Assembly (NCBI RefSeq): GCF_025698545.1
Contig: NC_068570.1
Span: 3,596,001-3,660,000, forward strand
Source of the DNA: Gossypium raimondii
Taxonomy: Eukaryota; Streptophyta; Magnoliopsida; Malvales; Malvaceae
Direction of reading: 5' to 3'
Length of the DNA stretch: 64,000 bases
The translations under genes and the position numbers were made by a program. The notes under the pieces are model-generated. The model saw only the letters and a list, made by a program, of their open reading frames with translations. It was not told the DNA's origin and did not search any database. The first letter of the stretch is position 1. Every line of letters begins with the position of its first letter. This document shows positions 13,054-24,922 of the stretch, in pieces.

Positions 13054-14370
13054 TAGATGAGATACTGCACAAACAAATGCATTTTTATCGAAGATCCCCA
13101 ATCTCGTTGTGTGGTGGCACCTGGCTTACGGTAATGTTAATTGTTATCTGTTATCGATGAATCAGATATATTCATATGGCTGGGGGGGGGGGGTTCCACT
13201 GCAAGAATGGGGGACGCGGAAGTGTATATATTGTTGAGTTTTAGGAAATTGATTCCGATTCGACAAGGTATTTTAGCTAAGGCTAAAACGAGGGGAAGGA
13301 AATTCACATGCTCTAGTGATGTTTAATTACTTTGGCTAGGATTCTGCAGTGCCATAGGTGGCATTTCATAATTTGTGCACATGATATTTGTACTACCGCT
13401 TAAAGAAATAATAATTAATGTGAACTATTTCCATCTATTAATTTTCAATTATCTCCATTGCTTTTCTTGCATGTCTAATGTGATTCTTTCTTGTCGTTTA
13501 CTTCAAGTGACGAAATGGAATGATACCAATGACAACAGAACTTAGCTGGCCGCCTGCCCCTAGTGATGGCAATAGGGTGGGGTGGGGTGCGGCAGGTCGG
13601 ATTTTTGCTCCACGAAGTCTTACCATTGCGTCTCAATTCTTACTCGACTCTTGACATAAAAAAACTTTCCCCTGACCAGCCCTTGAAATTTTATAGAAAG
13701 CCCAACCTTGACCCAAGTTTTTCAATTATTTGATGACGTGACGAGGATTTGCTTATGTGTACTCATTGAATTAATATCACATAACGATTAGGTGATTATC
13801 AGAAGGTAACAAATATTATTTTGAGTGTGTTTATGTCTTTTAAATCTAAAAAATACATATGGATGATAAGATTTATGAGATTTGAACTCAAAAATATTTT
13901 GATGTTCCTTATATTAATTTTATCATTTCAATTAAAGCCACATTCGGCTTTTATTTTTTAAAAATGTTTTTATCCATATTATGATTGTGTCCTGGGAGTG
14001 TTCTAGAATTAAAATTTACGAGTTAAATCTAAATAATAAATATAATAAGAGGTAATTTCATAAATATATTGAGACAAGATAGATTTATCCTAAATCCAAT
14101 CGGAACTTGTTGGTTTCGGATAATTTTTAGGGTGATCCCTTCCCTGGCTCTAGGCTAAGGGTATTACAATCTAATCCAAAGCTCTCTTGTTTGCTTAGGT
14201 TGTTTTCTGTTCTCTGACCCAAATATAGGAAAAAGGAAGCCCATGGCGGCAGCAGGTTCGTTTCTAATTTCTATGGCTTAACAAATACCACTAATTTGGG
14301 TCCATTAACCGATCCCATAGTCGAAACACACAAACAAAAGAATCAAGATTATGATAGATAAATAGATAGA

Positions 14371-14376
14371 GATAAG
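14371..14376 (+). promoter_or_regulatory. I-box (GATAAG) upstream of TL29
   Basis: GATAAG sits about 170 bp before the TL29 start codon in a GATA-rich stretch (14353-14376). I-boxes recur in light-regulated photosynthesis promoters. No clear TATA box is seen between it and the ATG. The match is only six bases, so function is inferred from context. Confidence 0.35.
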
Positions 14377-14541
14377 GATGATCCAAAATCATCGATTCTA
14401 TTGCATACTCCACACGTACTCACTACTCTCACCCCCACCACCACCACCCTTGTCCCTTTCACATATCTGCTCTCTCTTGCTTGTGCCAAACAAAACTCTG
14501 TTACAAGGAAATTGGTTTAGCAATTAGGGAAGTTGGAGGCA

Positions 14542-17500
14542 ATGAGGGTGTCTTTCCTTTCAACCACACCTTCTTTAGTTTCTCTCGTCCCTGTCTCTGA
14601 CCCTTCTCTCAATTCTCCCTCTATTGCTGCTACTAGATACCTCACTCGTCCTGTAAGTTCTTTTCTTTGAACTACATTCCCTTTGAAATGCTTACTAATG
14701 ATCTGGGTTGTTTGAATTTTTAGTGTTTAACCCAATGACTGCCTGCAACTCATTATTTCATGCACTGAAATTTTCAGGTTGCTATTCGTTGTAGTAATAA
14801 TAATACCCAATCTGTTGATGTTTGTGGTGAATATGGTTTTCATCGTAGAGATGTTCTTAAGTGCATTGGAGCATCCGTTGGCATGGTAAGCTGGAAGAAG
14901 ATGATATTATGTAATTTACAATTGATATATGTGTGTGTTTCTAATTTACCTTTTTAAACCATTTAAGCTTTACATAGGTGGATATAGTGTGCCATAGTGT
15001 CAATCATGAACATGTACTTCCTCTTGAATTAGAATATAATGTGGTGATAAGTTTTTGCCAGTTTTGACCTTTCTTTTAGGAATTACTTGCAAGTTCAGGA
15101 TCATGGGTTGAAATGGCAAGTGCTGCTGATTTGATACAACGAAGACAACGGTCCGAGTTTCTCTGTAAGTTACTCTTTACATACTAGTATCGTTTCACCT
15201 CTAAATTGACTAAGATGCAACTATTATGCTAAATTGTATTCCAACATTTTTCTTCTGCAGCAAGTATTAAGGAAACCTTGGCTAAAGCTATGAAGGTATG
15301 CTTACATATCCTGTTTAGAGCGTCGAAAGTGAAGACTAGCATTTGTGTCTGTCGACATAATTTACGGTTTCGCATTGAATTTGTTATGCTCGTAATGGTC
15401 ATTTTGTTAAGGCTTAACACCTATTGTGGCCCCTGTACTATAGTGAAATTCTTACTTTGGTCCTTTTACTATTTTTTTTTCACTCTGCCCCTTGACTATT
15501 TTTGTTAAAATAAATTATGGTGCGGCTGTTTAAGCCAATCAAGTGCAAACACTTGGACAATGGTAAAAGGGCTGAAGTGAGAATTTGACTATAGTACAGG
15601 GCCAAAGTGAGAATTTCATCGCAGTACATTGGCCAAAACAAGTATCAAGCCTATTGTCAAGGGGCGAATTTGCAAACACATGGGATTTTTTTTTTAATGA
15701 AAATGGTCAAGGGGCTAACATGATGGATGGAACGAAAGTAGATAGGGCAAAGTGACCAAAGAAATAGTAAAAGGTTGAAGTGAAAATTTCACTAGAGTAC
15801 AGGGGCCAATAAACATGTATTAACCTTTTGTTAATGTTATCTTTCAATCATTAATTTCAGGGAAACCCAGATCTTATCCCATCCATGCTAACTTTGGCAT
15901 TGAATGATGCTATGACTTATGACAAGGTCAGATAAATGATTTTTGTTAAAAGGTTTTGGGAATTTTATACGATGTATCTTCTTTACTTCACTATATATGA
16001 AATGAAATAAAAATATAGTAACTTTCTGCTGCTTAAGTTTGTAGGCTACAAAATCTGGTGGCTCGAATGGATCAATTCGTTTTAGGTATGTCATGTTTTT
16101 ACACGCTGAATATAAGTTTGTGCTTAGGAACTATGTGATATATGCCAATTTGTTCTCCATTATAGATGTCTAAAATGAAACTAGAGGGGTTAATTATGCA
16201 AACAACCTACAAATGAAGTTTCTCACTTGAAGGCAAGTGATGTGTGCTGTTCTTAAGGTAGCCATTTATTGTACTGACACTAAGGTCGATATTGTTTTAC
16301 TATTGAGCTGTTTCTATCTTTTAAAATGTAGATAATAAAGGGATTTCCTTGACTTATCTAATGTATTGCCAACAAACATGTTTTGCTAATAAACCTTCCT
16401 TAAGTGTGACTCGGAAGAATCGCTTGCTTTAGCTTCTCATTCATGTTTTAATTTCTTTTGTTTCTTATCTTTTTTCTTGCTTAAAGCTCAGAGTTAAGCC
16501 GACCTGAAAATAAAGGGCTTGCTGCTGCTATGAGTTTGTTAGATGAAGCTAAGAAGGAAATCGATTCTTATTCCAAGGGAGGACCTATCTCGTATGCGGA
16601 TCTCATCCAATATGCAGGTGATATGTTGTAAACGTTTGATATTTCAAGTTTTGTTGTAGCTATCTAGCAATGAGTTTAGAATTATACAAGAAGCAGATAA
16701 TTAGTACTCACCGACACGGCATTTATTTGTTTCTTAACAGCTCAAGCTGCTGTCAAGTCTACTTTTCTGGCAGCTGCTATTCGCAAATGTGGTGGGAATG
16801 AAGATAAAGGACGTACACTTTATGCAGCATATGGTTCAAGTGGGCAGGTGTTTTCTTTTCTATTAGCTTATTACATTTCTTTAAGCCAAAATTCTATCAG
16901 CTCGCATCTAATCCGTTACCGGTGTTTCCTCCTCGAGTTTGTAGTCTTAAATACTGTAAATGTGATTGAAGTTGGTACTTCACTATTATTGATACTGTTA
17001 CTGTTATATTGTGCCGATAGTGGGGCTTGTTTGACCGGCAGTTTGGACGAAGTGATGCTGAAGAGCCAGACCCAGAGGGAAGAGTGCCTATTTGGGAGAA
17101 AGCTAGTGTGCAGGAAATGAAAGATAAGTTCAAAGAAATTGGCTTTGGTCCCCGTCAGGTAGTTCCTCATTTGTGTTTTCCGGTCACAATCATGCATGCA
17201 CCCTAATCCGAGTCTTTATTTTCTCTTCTTGGTTGATCAGCTTGCCGTGATGTCTGCATTCTTGGGTCCAGAACAAAGTGCTACAGAGGCTTTATTGGTC
17301 AATGATCCAGAAGTTATTCCTTGGGTTCAAAAATACCAGCGGAGCCGAGAAACAGTGTCCCAGACAGATTATGAGGTTCGGTCATTATTTCTCCTTTTGT
17401 ATTTCAATGTAGCAAGAGCTTAGTCCTTGCATGGTTGCCAAGTTCAATATAAGAAATCGTAATTACTTCCTGCTGAACATTAAACCCGGGTCTTGGTTTA

Positions 17501-17640
17501 AACTCGAGACTATGATTCTCCTGGTCCAGGTTGATCTGATAACCACACTCACAAAGCTAAGTTGCTTGGGGCAGCAAATCAATTATGAGGCGTACACATA
17601 TCCAGTCAAAAAGATTGAACTGAGCAAACTCAAATTATAG
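14542..17640 (+). CDS. TL29: Thylakoid lumenal 29 kDa protein TL29 (ascorbate-peroxidase-like APX4), 11 exons
   Basis: Exons: 14542-14652, 14778-14885, 15080-15164, 15261-15295, 15861-15926, 16045-16085, 16487-16617, 16741-16847, 17021-17158, 17241-17375, 17530-17640. They total 1068 nt (355 residues), close to the family length. The N-terminus is a Ser/Thr-rich chloroplast transit peptide. A twin-arginine lumenal signal follows: HRRDVLK at about 59-65, a hydrophobic stretch, then ASA-AD near 86-90 as a likely cleavage site. The body is peroxidase-like (SGGSNGSIRF, then SELSRPENKGL) but lacks the heme machinery. The distal Arg-Leu-Ala-Trp-His motif reads TLALND (124-129), and the proximal SGAHT motif is replaced by a sequence without His (SAFLGPEQ). 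This agrees with TL29 being a non-enzymatic, photosystem II-associated lumen protein. Intron 4 carries a MULE-type MITE. An I-box lies upstream. Confidence 0.95.
15411..15825. mobile_element. MULE-type MITE in intron 4 of TL29
   Basis: A 415-bp element has imperfect terminal inverted repeats of about 70 bp. The left end reads GGCTTAACACC then GGCCCCTGTACTATAGTGAAA; the right end is its inverse, ending GGTTAATAC on the other strand. It is flanked by a perfect 9-bp target-site duplication, TTTTGTTAA (15402-15410 and 15826-15834). A 9-bp duplication with long TIRs is the signature of Mutator-like elements. There is no coding capacity. It lies between TL29 exons 4 and 5 and leaves both splice sites intact. 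Confidence 0.85.
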
Positions 17641-18439
17641 GCTGAGGAAGAAGAGAAAGCAACGTAATGGGGTATTAGCTCCGAAACAAGTTTTCCAAGT
17701 TGAATGTTCTTATCATCGCTTTAGCGTATTAAAAAAGAAGATATTTGTAACTGTTAATCAATCAATACAGACTTCAATTTCCATTTGAATGTTTATAACG
17801 CATTGTTGTTGCATTTTGTCAGCTTAATAAGTTCTTGTTCAATAGAAGTTTCATTCATAGGAACAGGTTTACAAGACAAAGCCCAGTAGGCTAGAAAGAA
17901 ACGGAGCAAATCTGCTTGAATTTTATAAAGAGGAAGTGATGGTGGAAACACTCACCGGTCCAACATAATGCGTAAGCTCCGTCAATGTCCGTTGCAATGA
18001 ACACGTCTCTATTAACTTGATGCAATAAGTGTGAACAGCTCAAATTAAATCAGGCAATCTCCTACAAGGACATACTCACTCACACTGAAGGAAGTTAAAA
18101 CCACCATGGCATTTGGGGGGGGCCAAGGATGATGCTAATGACAAGTAGACTGAGGCCAACATATTATTATGTCAAAAAATGGGAAAAACATAAAAGGGAA
18201 AGGCCAAGAGGGGGAGAGGCCGAAGAGCTTTGAGCCTCGCATTCTAACCCCATCCACAACCAAAAACTGACCAACAAAGGCACCAGAAGCAAAGAGGTCA
18301 AAAAGGCCAACGAAGAGACCAAGGTAAAAAACAAACGAGAAGTGGTGAAATGGGGGAGGGGAGGGAAATGAAGGATCGTTGCCAGAAAGAGACGCCATCA
18401 GGGGACTGTCGATAGTCTCATCATTGGCAACAGAGGAAG

Positions 18440-18580
18440 AGGGGGACAAAGAAGGAAAACAAAGATTTTAAAGAAGAAGAAACTGGAAGAGGAAGAGAGG
18501 AGAAGGAAGAGCAAAAGCAAGGGGAAGGGGAAGGGGAAGAGGAGGGAAAGAGAGGAAGAGAAGGAAGAGGGGGATGTTAA
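18440..18580 (+). repeat. Purine-rich tract (GAAGAGG-type)
   Basis: Nearly pure A/G over about 120 bp, with GGGGAAGGGG and GAGGAAGAGAGG runs. The complementary strand yields artificial Ser/Phe/Leu-rich ORFs. It could form triplex DNA in principle. Confidence 0.7.
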
Positions 18581-18659
18581 CATTTTTAACCACTTGCTTC
18601 TTAAGCCTATAATGAATCTAATTGTGTTTACAAAGGTGTTATCGAGAGAATAATAATAA

Positions 18660-18745
18660 GTAACAGCCTCCAATAAGTGTGGGGTGTAATGGTAAGGCAC
18701 ATTGCACTCTTAAAGAGAGAACATTGTTTCGAACCTTGGGGATGA
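18660..18745 (+). repeat. tRNA-like SINE segment
   Basis: GTGTAATGGTAAGGCACATT resembles an A box and TGTTTCGAACCTTGGGG a B box, with normal spacing. No acceptor stem. It sits just right of a purine-rich tract. Confidence 0.4.
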
Positions 18746-19758
18746 CATTATATGATCGGCAAACTCGAAAATGGAGTGTAAACGGACATGTACCAAAAAG
18801 ATAATAAGGAAAAGTCATTCTAATGAATAATTTAAGAAGTTAAATAATAATTCAAATAAATTAATTTAATTTCAAGTCATCTATTGCCTGCCTTGAAAAA
18901 ATTGTAATTATTGTAGATAGTAATCCATGCAATTTATTTCTCATTCATCCTTTTGTCAATCTACTCGGTTCTTTTGTGCAATCCGTTCATTGGTATAATA
19001 AGCTAGCAGAGTGCTCAAATGAACATATTTAATTAGGGATAAAATAATTTGTAATTAAGTTTTGACTTTTTGTCTTTTAATTACAAAGATATTTAATGGA
19101 GTCAATCCACTAAGTATCAAGCTTTAGTCCAATGAGCTTATAATATGTGCTACTCTAATAGGATATTCATGATTCCTTAAAGTTAAATTTGTTCATTTAA
19201 TTTGATCTCTCTTTGTATCTCATAGTCATTACCGTATCTTTCATAATCCATACAATTCTTATGAGAAGATATCTTTTACTCTTATTATCAAGCTATGATT
19301 TCATTATTGTTATTGGAGCCATATCATGCATAAGACATGTACCCAATATATCAACTTTCGACCCACTACCTCGAGAGCATAAATCTTCTATATATTAAAC
19401 TATACGAGTCATACACATATGGGCATTCAATTACTAAGGATTTAGATAAGTTACACTATGGATGTCACAAGTGAATTAATCGACTGTCGAATCTAAGACT
19501 TATTCATCTTGAGTCATGTTCGATGTATTGTCAATTTAGATAATCACATCTATGTCTTTATTTTTAAAAGTTAATCGATCTTCGATAATCAAGACAAATT
19601 ATCTTCCCAATTGAACTTATAGACCACACAATAGTTCTAACATGAGTCATTTGCTCAATTTGATCTCATGATCTAAAGACAATTTAACTTACCTACTAAT
19701 ATAAATTGTCTTCTTATATTACAAATCGAGCATATAATGCAACTTAATCCTTAGTAAT

Positions 19759-20868
19759 TGAAAAGTGCAATCAATGAGGCCCTTAATTCAAAAATAATAA
19801 TTAATTAGGCTCACCGACAGACTGTTAAGGCCCCTGACGGATCGTTAGTTGGCGTGGTGGGTAACGTGACGACTGACATGAAAATTTTGATGATGTGGCA
19901 GTTGATGTGGAAAAATGTTGATGTAGAGGACTTAATTGATTTTTTATTAATTTACGAGGACTTAATTTATTTTTTAATTATTTTAGAAGGGCTTAATTGA
20001 TTTTTTACGTATTATATAAAATTTTTCAAATTTTATAAAAATATAAAAATTTATAAAAAGAGTAGTAAATTTAAATTTGTTTATAACATTTATAATTTTT
20101 AAAATTTTTTAATAAAAACTACTTCTAACCATATTTATCAATGTACATTGATTATATCTCAACCAAAACCATTACTGATGACCCACATTAAACCACCAAA
20201 TACTAAATCTATTATTTTTCGAACCCTTTACTTGACACCTCATCCAAGTTTGATTACCCTCTTACTTCAAGTTCCCCATTAAAATCTAATCCAATCCTTC
20301 AAATTTTTTTTTAAAAATCTATAATTTTCTTATATATATATATATATATTTATTTTTTACAACTTTTTATACTTTAATTTTTTATAATCTTTTATTAATT
20401 TTTGTTCTTTTATATAATTTTTTTATCATTTCTTATTTTATAATATTTATTTAATATTTTCATTATTTCATAACATATTAATAATATTTTATAAAATTTA
20501 GTAGTTTTATAATTTTAAATTTTATGATATTTGATAATTTTGGTAGATTTTCTATAATTTTCAAAAGTTTTATATTGTTTTAATAACTTTTAGCTAAAAT
20601 TTTATAATAAATTTAATAATTTTGTTTTTCATTTTAGTTAATTTTCTATAACTTCTAAAATATTTTAATTTCTTGAGAATTTTTATATAATTCTTAAAAA
20701 TTAATTAAATCTTTGTAAAAAAAAACCAATTAATCCCTCTACGCCAGTGTTTTTCCACATCAGCTGCCATGTCAACTGCCACATCATCAAAATTTTCATG
20801 TCCTTAACAGTCCGTCAGGAGCTCTAACGGAAATGGCAATGCAAAAGGTTCAATTAATTACACTTTTC
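19759..20868. mobile_element. About 1.1-kb TIR element
   Basis: Inverted ends pair over more than 150 bp with gaps. The left GAAAAGTGCAATCAATGAGG matches the inverse of the right TTAATTACACTTTTC. The inner blocks CATGAAAATTTTGATGATG (left, about 19878) and CATCATCAAAATTTTCATG (right, about 20782) are exact inverses. The middle is AT-rich non-coding sequence. This is probably a non-autonomous Mutator-like element. Target duplication not resolved. Confidence 0.65.
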
Positions 20869-22538
20869 AACCAAGGTTCGTTTGATTTTTGAATTATTTT
20901 CGAGGGGCTTTTTTTTTTAGTAATTTAGCCTTCTAAAGACTAATCACAATCTTTAAATTTAGTTAAATATCTTATTTATAATAAGATTAAAATATGTCAT
21001 AACTCTCCATATTATTATTTTTAGGAATTTAGTTTTTCTAGTTTTGATTTTAAAATTCAAGTCCAATCGTTAACATAATTATTTTTTTGTTAAATTTGTT
21101 GATATAATATTTTAAAAATAAAAAAATTTACTCACTTGATAGATAGTCATGCAACTAAAAATAATATGAACTTTAAAATCTAAAACCAAAAAATCAAATT
21201 TTAAGAAATAGATTAAACTCCAAATTTATGAAGAGTAAATAGACTTTGAGGACCAAAGACAAAGTAGGCAATGGCATTAGCCCCCAAATGATAAAATTAC
21301 ATATTAGTATAATGGTTAAATTGTACTTTGACCCTTTTAATAATTTATGATTTATCTTTAACCCTAAAACAATTTTCTATTCTGGCTTCATCCCTTATGG
21401 ACTTATATAGCATATTTTACCCTTAAAATAACAACAATATCTGCATTAAACACCATCATTGTTGTTTTTACCTCAAAATTCTGTTACCCAGAAGAGAACT
21501 GTGAAAGCATAGAGAAGACCGAAGACCAACACAAAGACCACTTTAACAGAGTTCATCAATTTTACTCTGCTAACTTTAACCTCTCTTCAGCATTTCCTCA
21601 ATAAAAATATTTTAATGTTTTAGTTTTACGATAAAATTAATTATTTAATATATTATCAGCTATGTTACATTATTCCATTTAGTTCATTTAAAAATACTAG
21701 TCCAATTATTAATACGGTTAAATTTAGGTTCATTATAAAATCTATTTTGTGTTACATGATTATTAAGTGAAAATTCTTTTTATTTCAAATGTCAGACCGA
21801 TCAATTAAAAACGAAATTAACAATTAGACATAAATTTTAAAATTTATAAAATATAAATAAAAGAATAAATTTAAAATATAACATATTTCTTCTTGATGTA
21901 ATATATATTTTTTCAATATTTTAATGCTTTTACAATATATTTCTGGTTTGTTCATCTGCGACCAACTTTGATGTTGATTTTGATATATTTTCTCAATTCT
22001 TGTTCACATTAAATGTGGTTTCTAGGACTTTTATGTATAGTTTATAATTCATGGGTTGAATCGAAAAATCAAACATTGACTAATTTAATAATTCACAATT
22101 GACCGATTATGATGTTTCCCTTTTAAAAACCACATAAATAAATTTAATAAAATATTTTTTTCATATTTAAAAATAAAAATTATAAAAAATATAAAAACAT
22201 CCCAAAATTCCGAGATGACAAGCCATTGGGAACCCAAATCGACATGTCGACTTGGGATTACGAAGATTTTATATCTCTTTCTGATATAATCATTGCCTCG
22301 TAATCACCCTAAATCGTCAGTTGCCATATCGATTTAAAGTTTTCTTATATAATTTATATTATTCCGAAAAAACCCTAATAATTAACTAATAAAAGGTAAA
22401 AAAAAAACTTAATAAAAGGTAAAATAATAGTCTACCTTTCAATTTCTCATTAAAATTGAGAGATAGAACCCTTATACGGGCAACATTGATTTATTGGAGA
22501 GTCCATTGGCTCCCGACTAACAATACTTTGCAACTTAA

Positions 22539-22782
22539 CTTAATTGCAAGGTTAAGGTCTTGGGCACTTTAAGATCTAAAGTTCGAATCTCACTTTGTAT
22601 ATATCATGTCTGAGTTCTCAATCTACATTTATTTTTGGTTTATATCCTACCATATGTAAGCTTAATTGCATGGCTACGACCTTGTGAACGCTAAGATCTC
22701 AAGTTCAAATACCATTTTGTGTAAAATCATATGCAAGTTCTCAATCTATATTTTATTTGATTCATGTCCCATTATATGTAGA
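22539..22782 (+). repeat. 122-bp tandem duplication with tRNA-like words
   Basis: Two direct copies start at 22539 and 22661, both with CTTAATTGCA at the start, TAAGATCT, AGTTC(G/A)AAT, then AGTTCTCAATCTA and a TATGTA end. Each holds a B-box-like GTTCGAATC or its degenerate form, so the unit may derive from a SINE. Confidence 0.65.
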
Positions 22783-23934
22783 CTTGATATAAATTTATAT
22801 CTGCATACCATATGTGGACTTTCTAAATATTTATTATGATATAAGTCATATTTCGATTATCAATTTAGTCGTACTTTATAATGACTTATTCGGAAAAGCT
22901 TTCAAATAGTAATCCAACATGTTGTATTTCACATAATATTATATTATAATATAATACGATTTAAAATTTAATTTAGTAATAAATAAAATATTTTATAACT
23001 AATTATTTTATTATTATTTCTATAAATATGATGATAATGTACTTCAACATACTTATATTTATAATAATACTTATACCAATTAAACTAAGACACAATCAGC
23101 ATATTATTCTTATTTTTAATTAAAACAATAAAATATTGAAGATAAAAGTAATTTTCCATTTTACCCTAGTGAAATAGGTGGATATTTCCCATACAATATG
23201 AAAGCTCTTCCCATAAATTTTCAGTGCACTTCCTAATTATAATATAAAATATGCTCTAAATGATCTTCATGTTTTAGAAATTAATCCTCAAATTTTTAAT
23301 ATAAAATACAAGTCTAATTATTAATACGGTTAAAATTCTTTTATTAAATTCAAATTTATTACCGTATCAAAATTTTTCCTTTCAAATATCACACTAATAA
23401 ATTTTAAAAAATAAACATATTATCAAATAAATTTAAATATTAAAAATTAAAAAATAAATAAAATAAATTCTTAAAAATAAAAATATATTAACTAAAATTT
23501 AAATTTTGAGGAAACTACAAAAATTTGTAGCATAATTCAACCTTTTTCTACCAACCAAGTTTTTTGTAAAAGCTTTTCCAAGCACTAAAATTAGCCATTT
23601 TGCCTCAACTTCAAGAAAAGTCTTCATCCTCACAGGAAACACCATTTGCTCTCCAAACCCAATAGCATTCATATTCAAAGTCAACAATTTTAGTGACTTT
23701 TAGCTTCCTTTCCCTCTCCACTATGTTATAAATATATATTATTAGAAAAACACAGTCAAAAGTTAAATTAGCTTCTTTTCTTTCCCTGCCAATTTGATTA
23801 AATGAAATACAACTTCTATAAAGATCCCAAATCATATACATGCAATCACTAACATGTAAACCTAGAAACCAACTTACAACTATATCAACAGCATACTCAA
23901 AACCAATTATTATAAGCATTAAACCGAAAATTAA

Positions 23935-24084
23935 GGGTGAGTTTAGATGGACAATTGCGTACGGTACGGTGTGTTTAGCTACTTTTTTGTCTCAAGCTAC
24001 GATATTACTACAGTTTCTACTTTCACCGCCACCGCTATTTTTATACTAACTGCAGTTAAACGCACTGCCCATCTAAACTCACCC
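23935..24084. mobile_element. 150-bp MITE with perfect 16-bp TIRs
   Basis: It begins GGGTGAGTTTAGATGG and ends CCATCTAAACTCACCC, an exact inverse. The inner parts (TGTGTTTAGC, then GTTAAACGCACTGCC) also pair partly. The flanks do not show a convincing duplication. It lies about 840 bp past the stop codon of the VQ gene. Confidence 0.8.
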
Positions 24085-24922
24085 ATGAAAAAAATCTCGA
24101 TCAAACTCACACATGATTGGATTTAAAATTGAGCCCTTAAAATTCCCAAAGTCTTTTATTTGCCATTAAACCAAAACCTAGTCAACTTGATACCATTGAT
24201 ATTCACTACAAGTAGTCTAGTCATGTTTTACGTATCTATAGCAGATGTTTGAATGACACGTGACATATCACGTGTACCTCATAATAATGTAAAAACCTCT
24301 TATTTTTAACCATAGAATTAGATGAAGTTTTAATCTAATATTCAAGAACTAATTTGCCCTTTCTTTAGTAGAATAGCAAAATGCAATCCGACTCTGAGTT
24401 TGGGCAAAAAGGATTAACTTTAGTTTTAAATACATAGCTTCTATACAATACTCATACTCAAGCACATATCCATATCCATATCCAATTTTCCTATCCTTAC
24501 AACTCCTAAGCAAAACTTATATAAATTACTTCAAATCTATGGATAAATCCACATAGGATGACTAAAACAGGAACAAAGAGCTAATCCAATTATTGGCCAA
24601 CAGGATTCTATACTTCATATACTATTCCACTATGGGCTAAAAGAAGATTAGCAGAAAAAAAAGCATAAACAGCACCAAATATAGGCAGATGAACATAGTT
24701 TTAAAGTATCTGTTTTACATGACAAAGATTAAAGGAAAAAAAAAAAAAGAACCCAGAAACAAGCTTCTAATTCTAACTGACCAGGGTAAGATTTTCTTTT
24801 TGTTTCTTTATCCAACCACTGGTAATTGAATAAAATTATCCATCAACCCTATCCATGTACAAAAAGCCTAAAACCTTATATATATATATATTTTTTTTTC
24901 TTTTGAAGAACTTACCAAATTA

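Larger units (their letters stand above)
17760..24900. other. Intergenic region between TL29 and the VQ gene
   Basis: Contains the purine tract, SINE-like segment, 1.1-kb TIR element, 122-bp duplication and 150-bp MITE listed. Otherwise AT-rich sequence with no coding signal. Two ACGT-core words (GACACGTGAC at about 24256 and ATCACGTGTA at about 24268) lie downstream of the VQ gene. Confidence 0.7.

Noticed and set aside
13182..13193. G homopolymer downstream of the O-FucT stop codon (another at 1472-1481)
   Set aside because: Isolated homopolymers without G-quadruplex spacing; likely simple slippage.
16900..17197. Minus-strand ORFs across TL29 exon 9
   Set aside because: Antisense shadows; the plus-strand exon is fixed by splice sites and protein conservation.
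18135..18700. Two minus-strand ORFs of about 100 codons, Ser/Phe/Leu-rich
   Set aside because: They are the complement of a purine-rich low-complexity tract; no start context, domain or splice signals support them.
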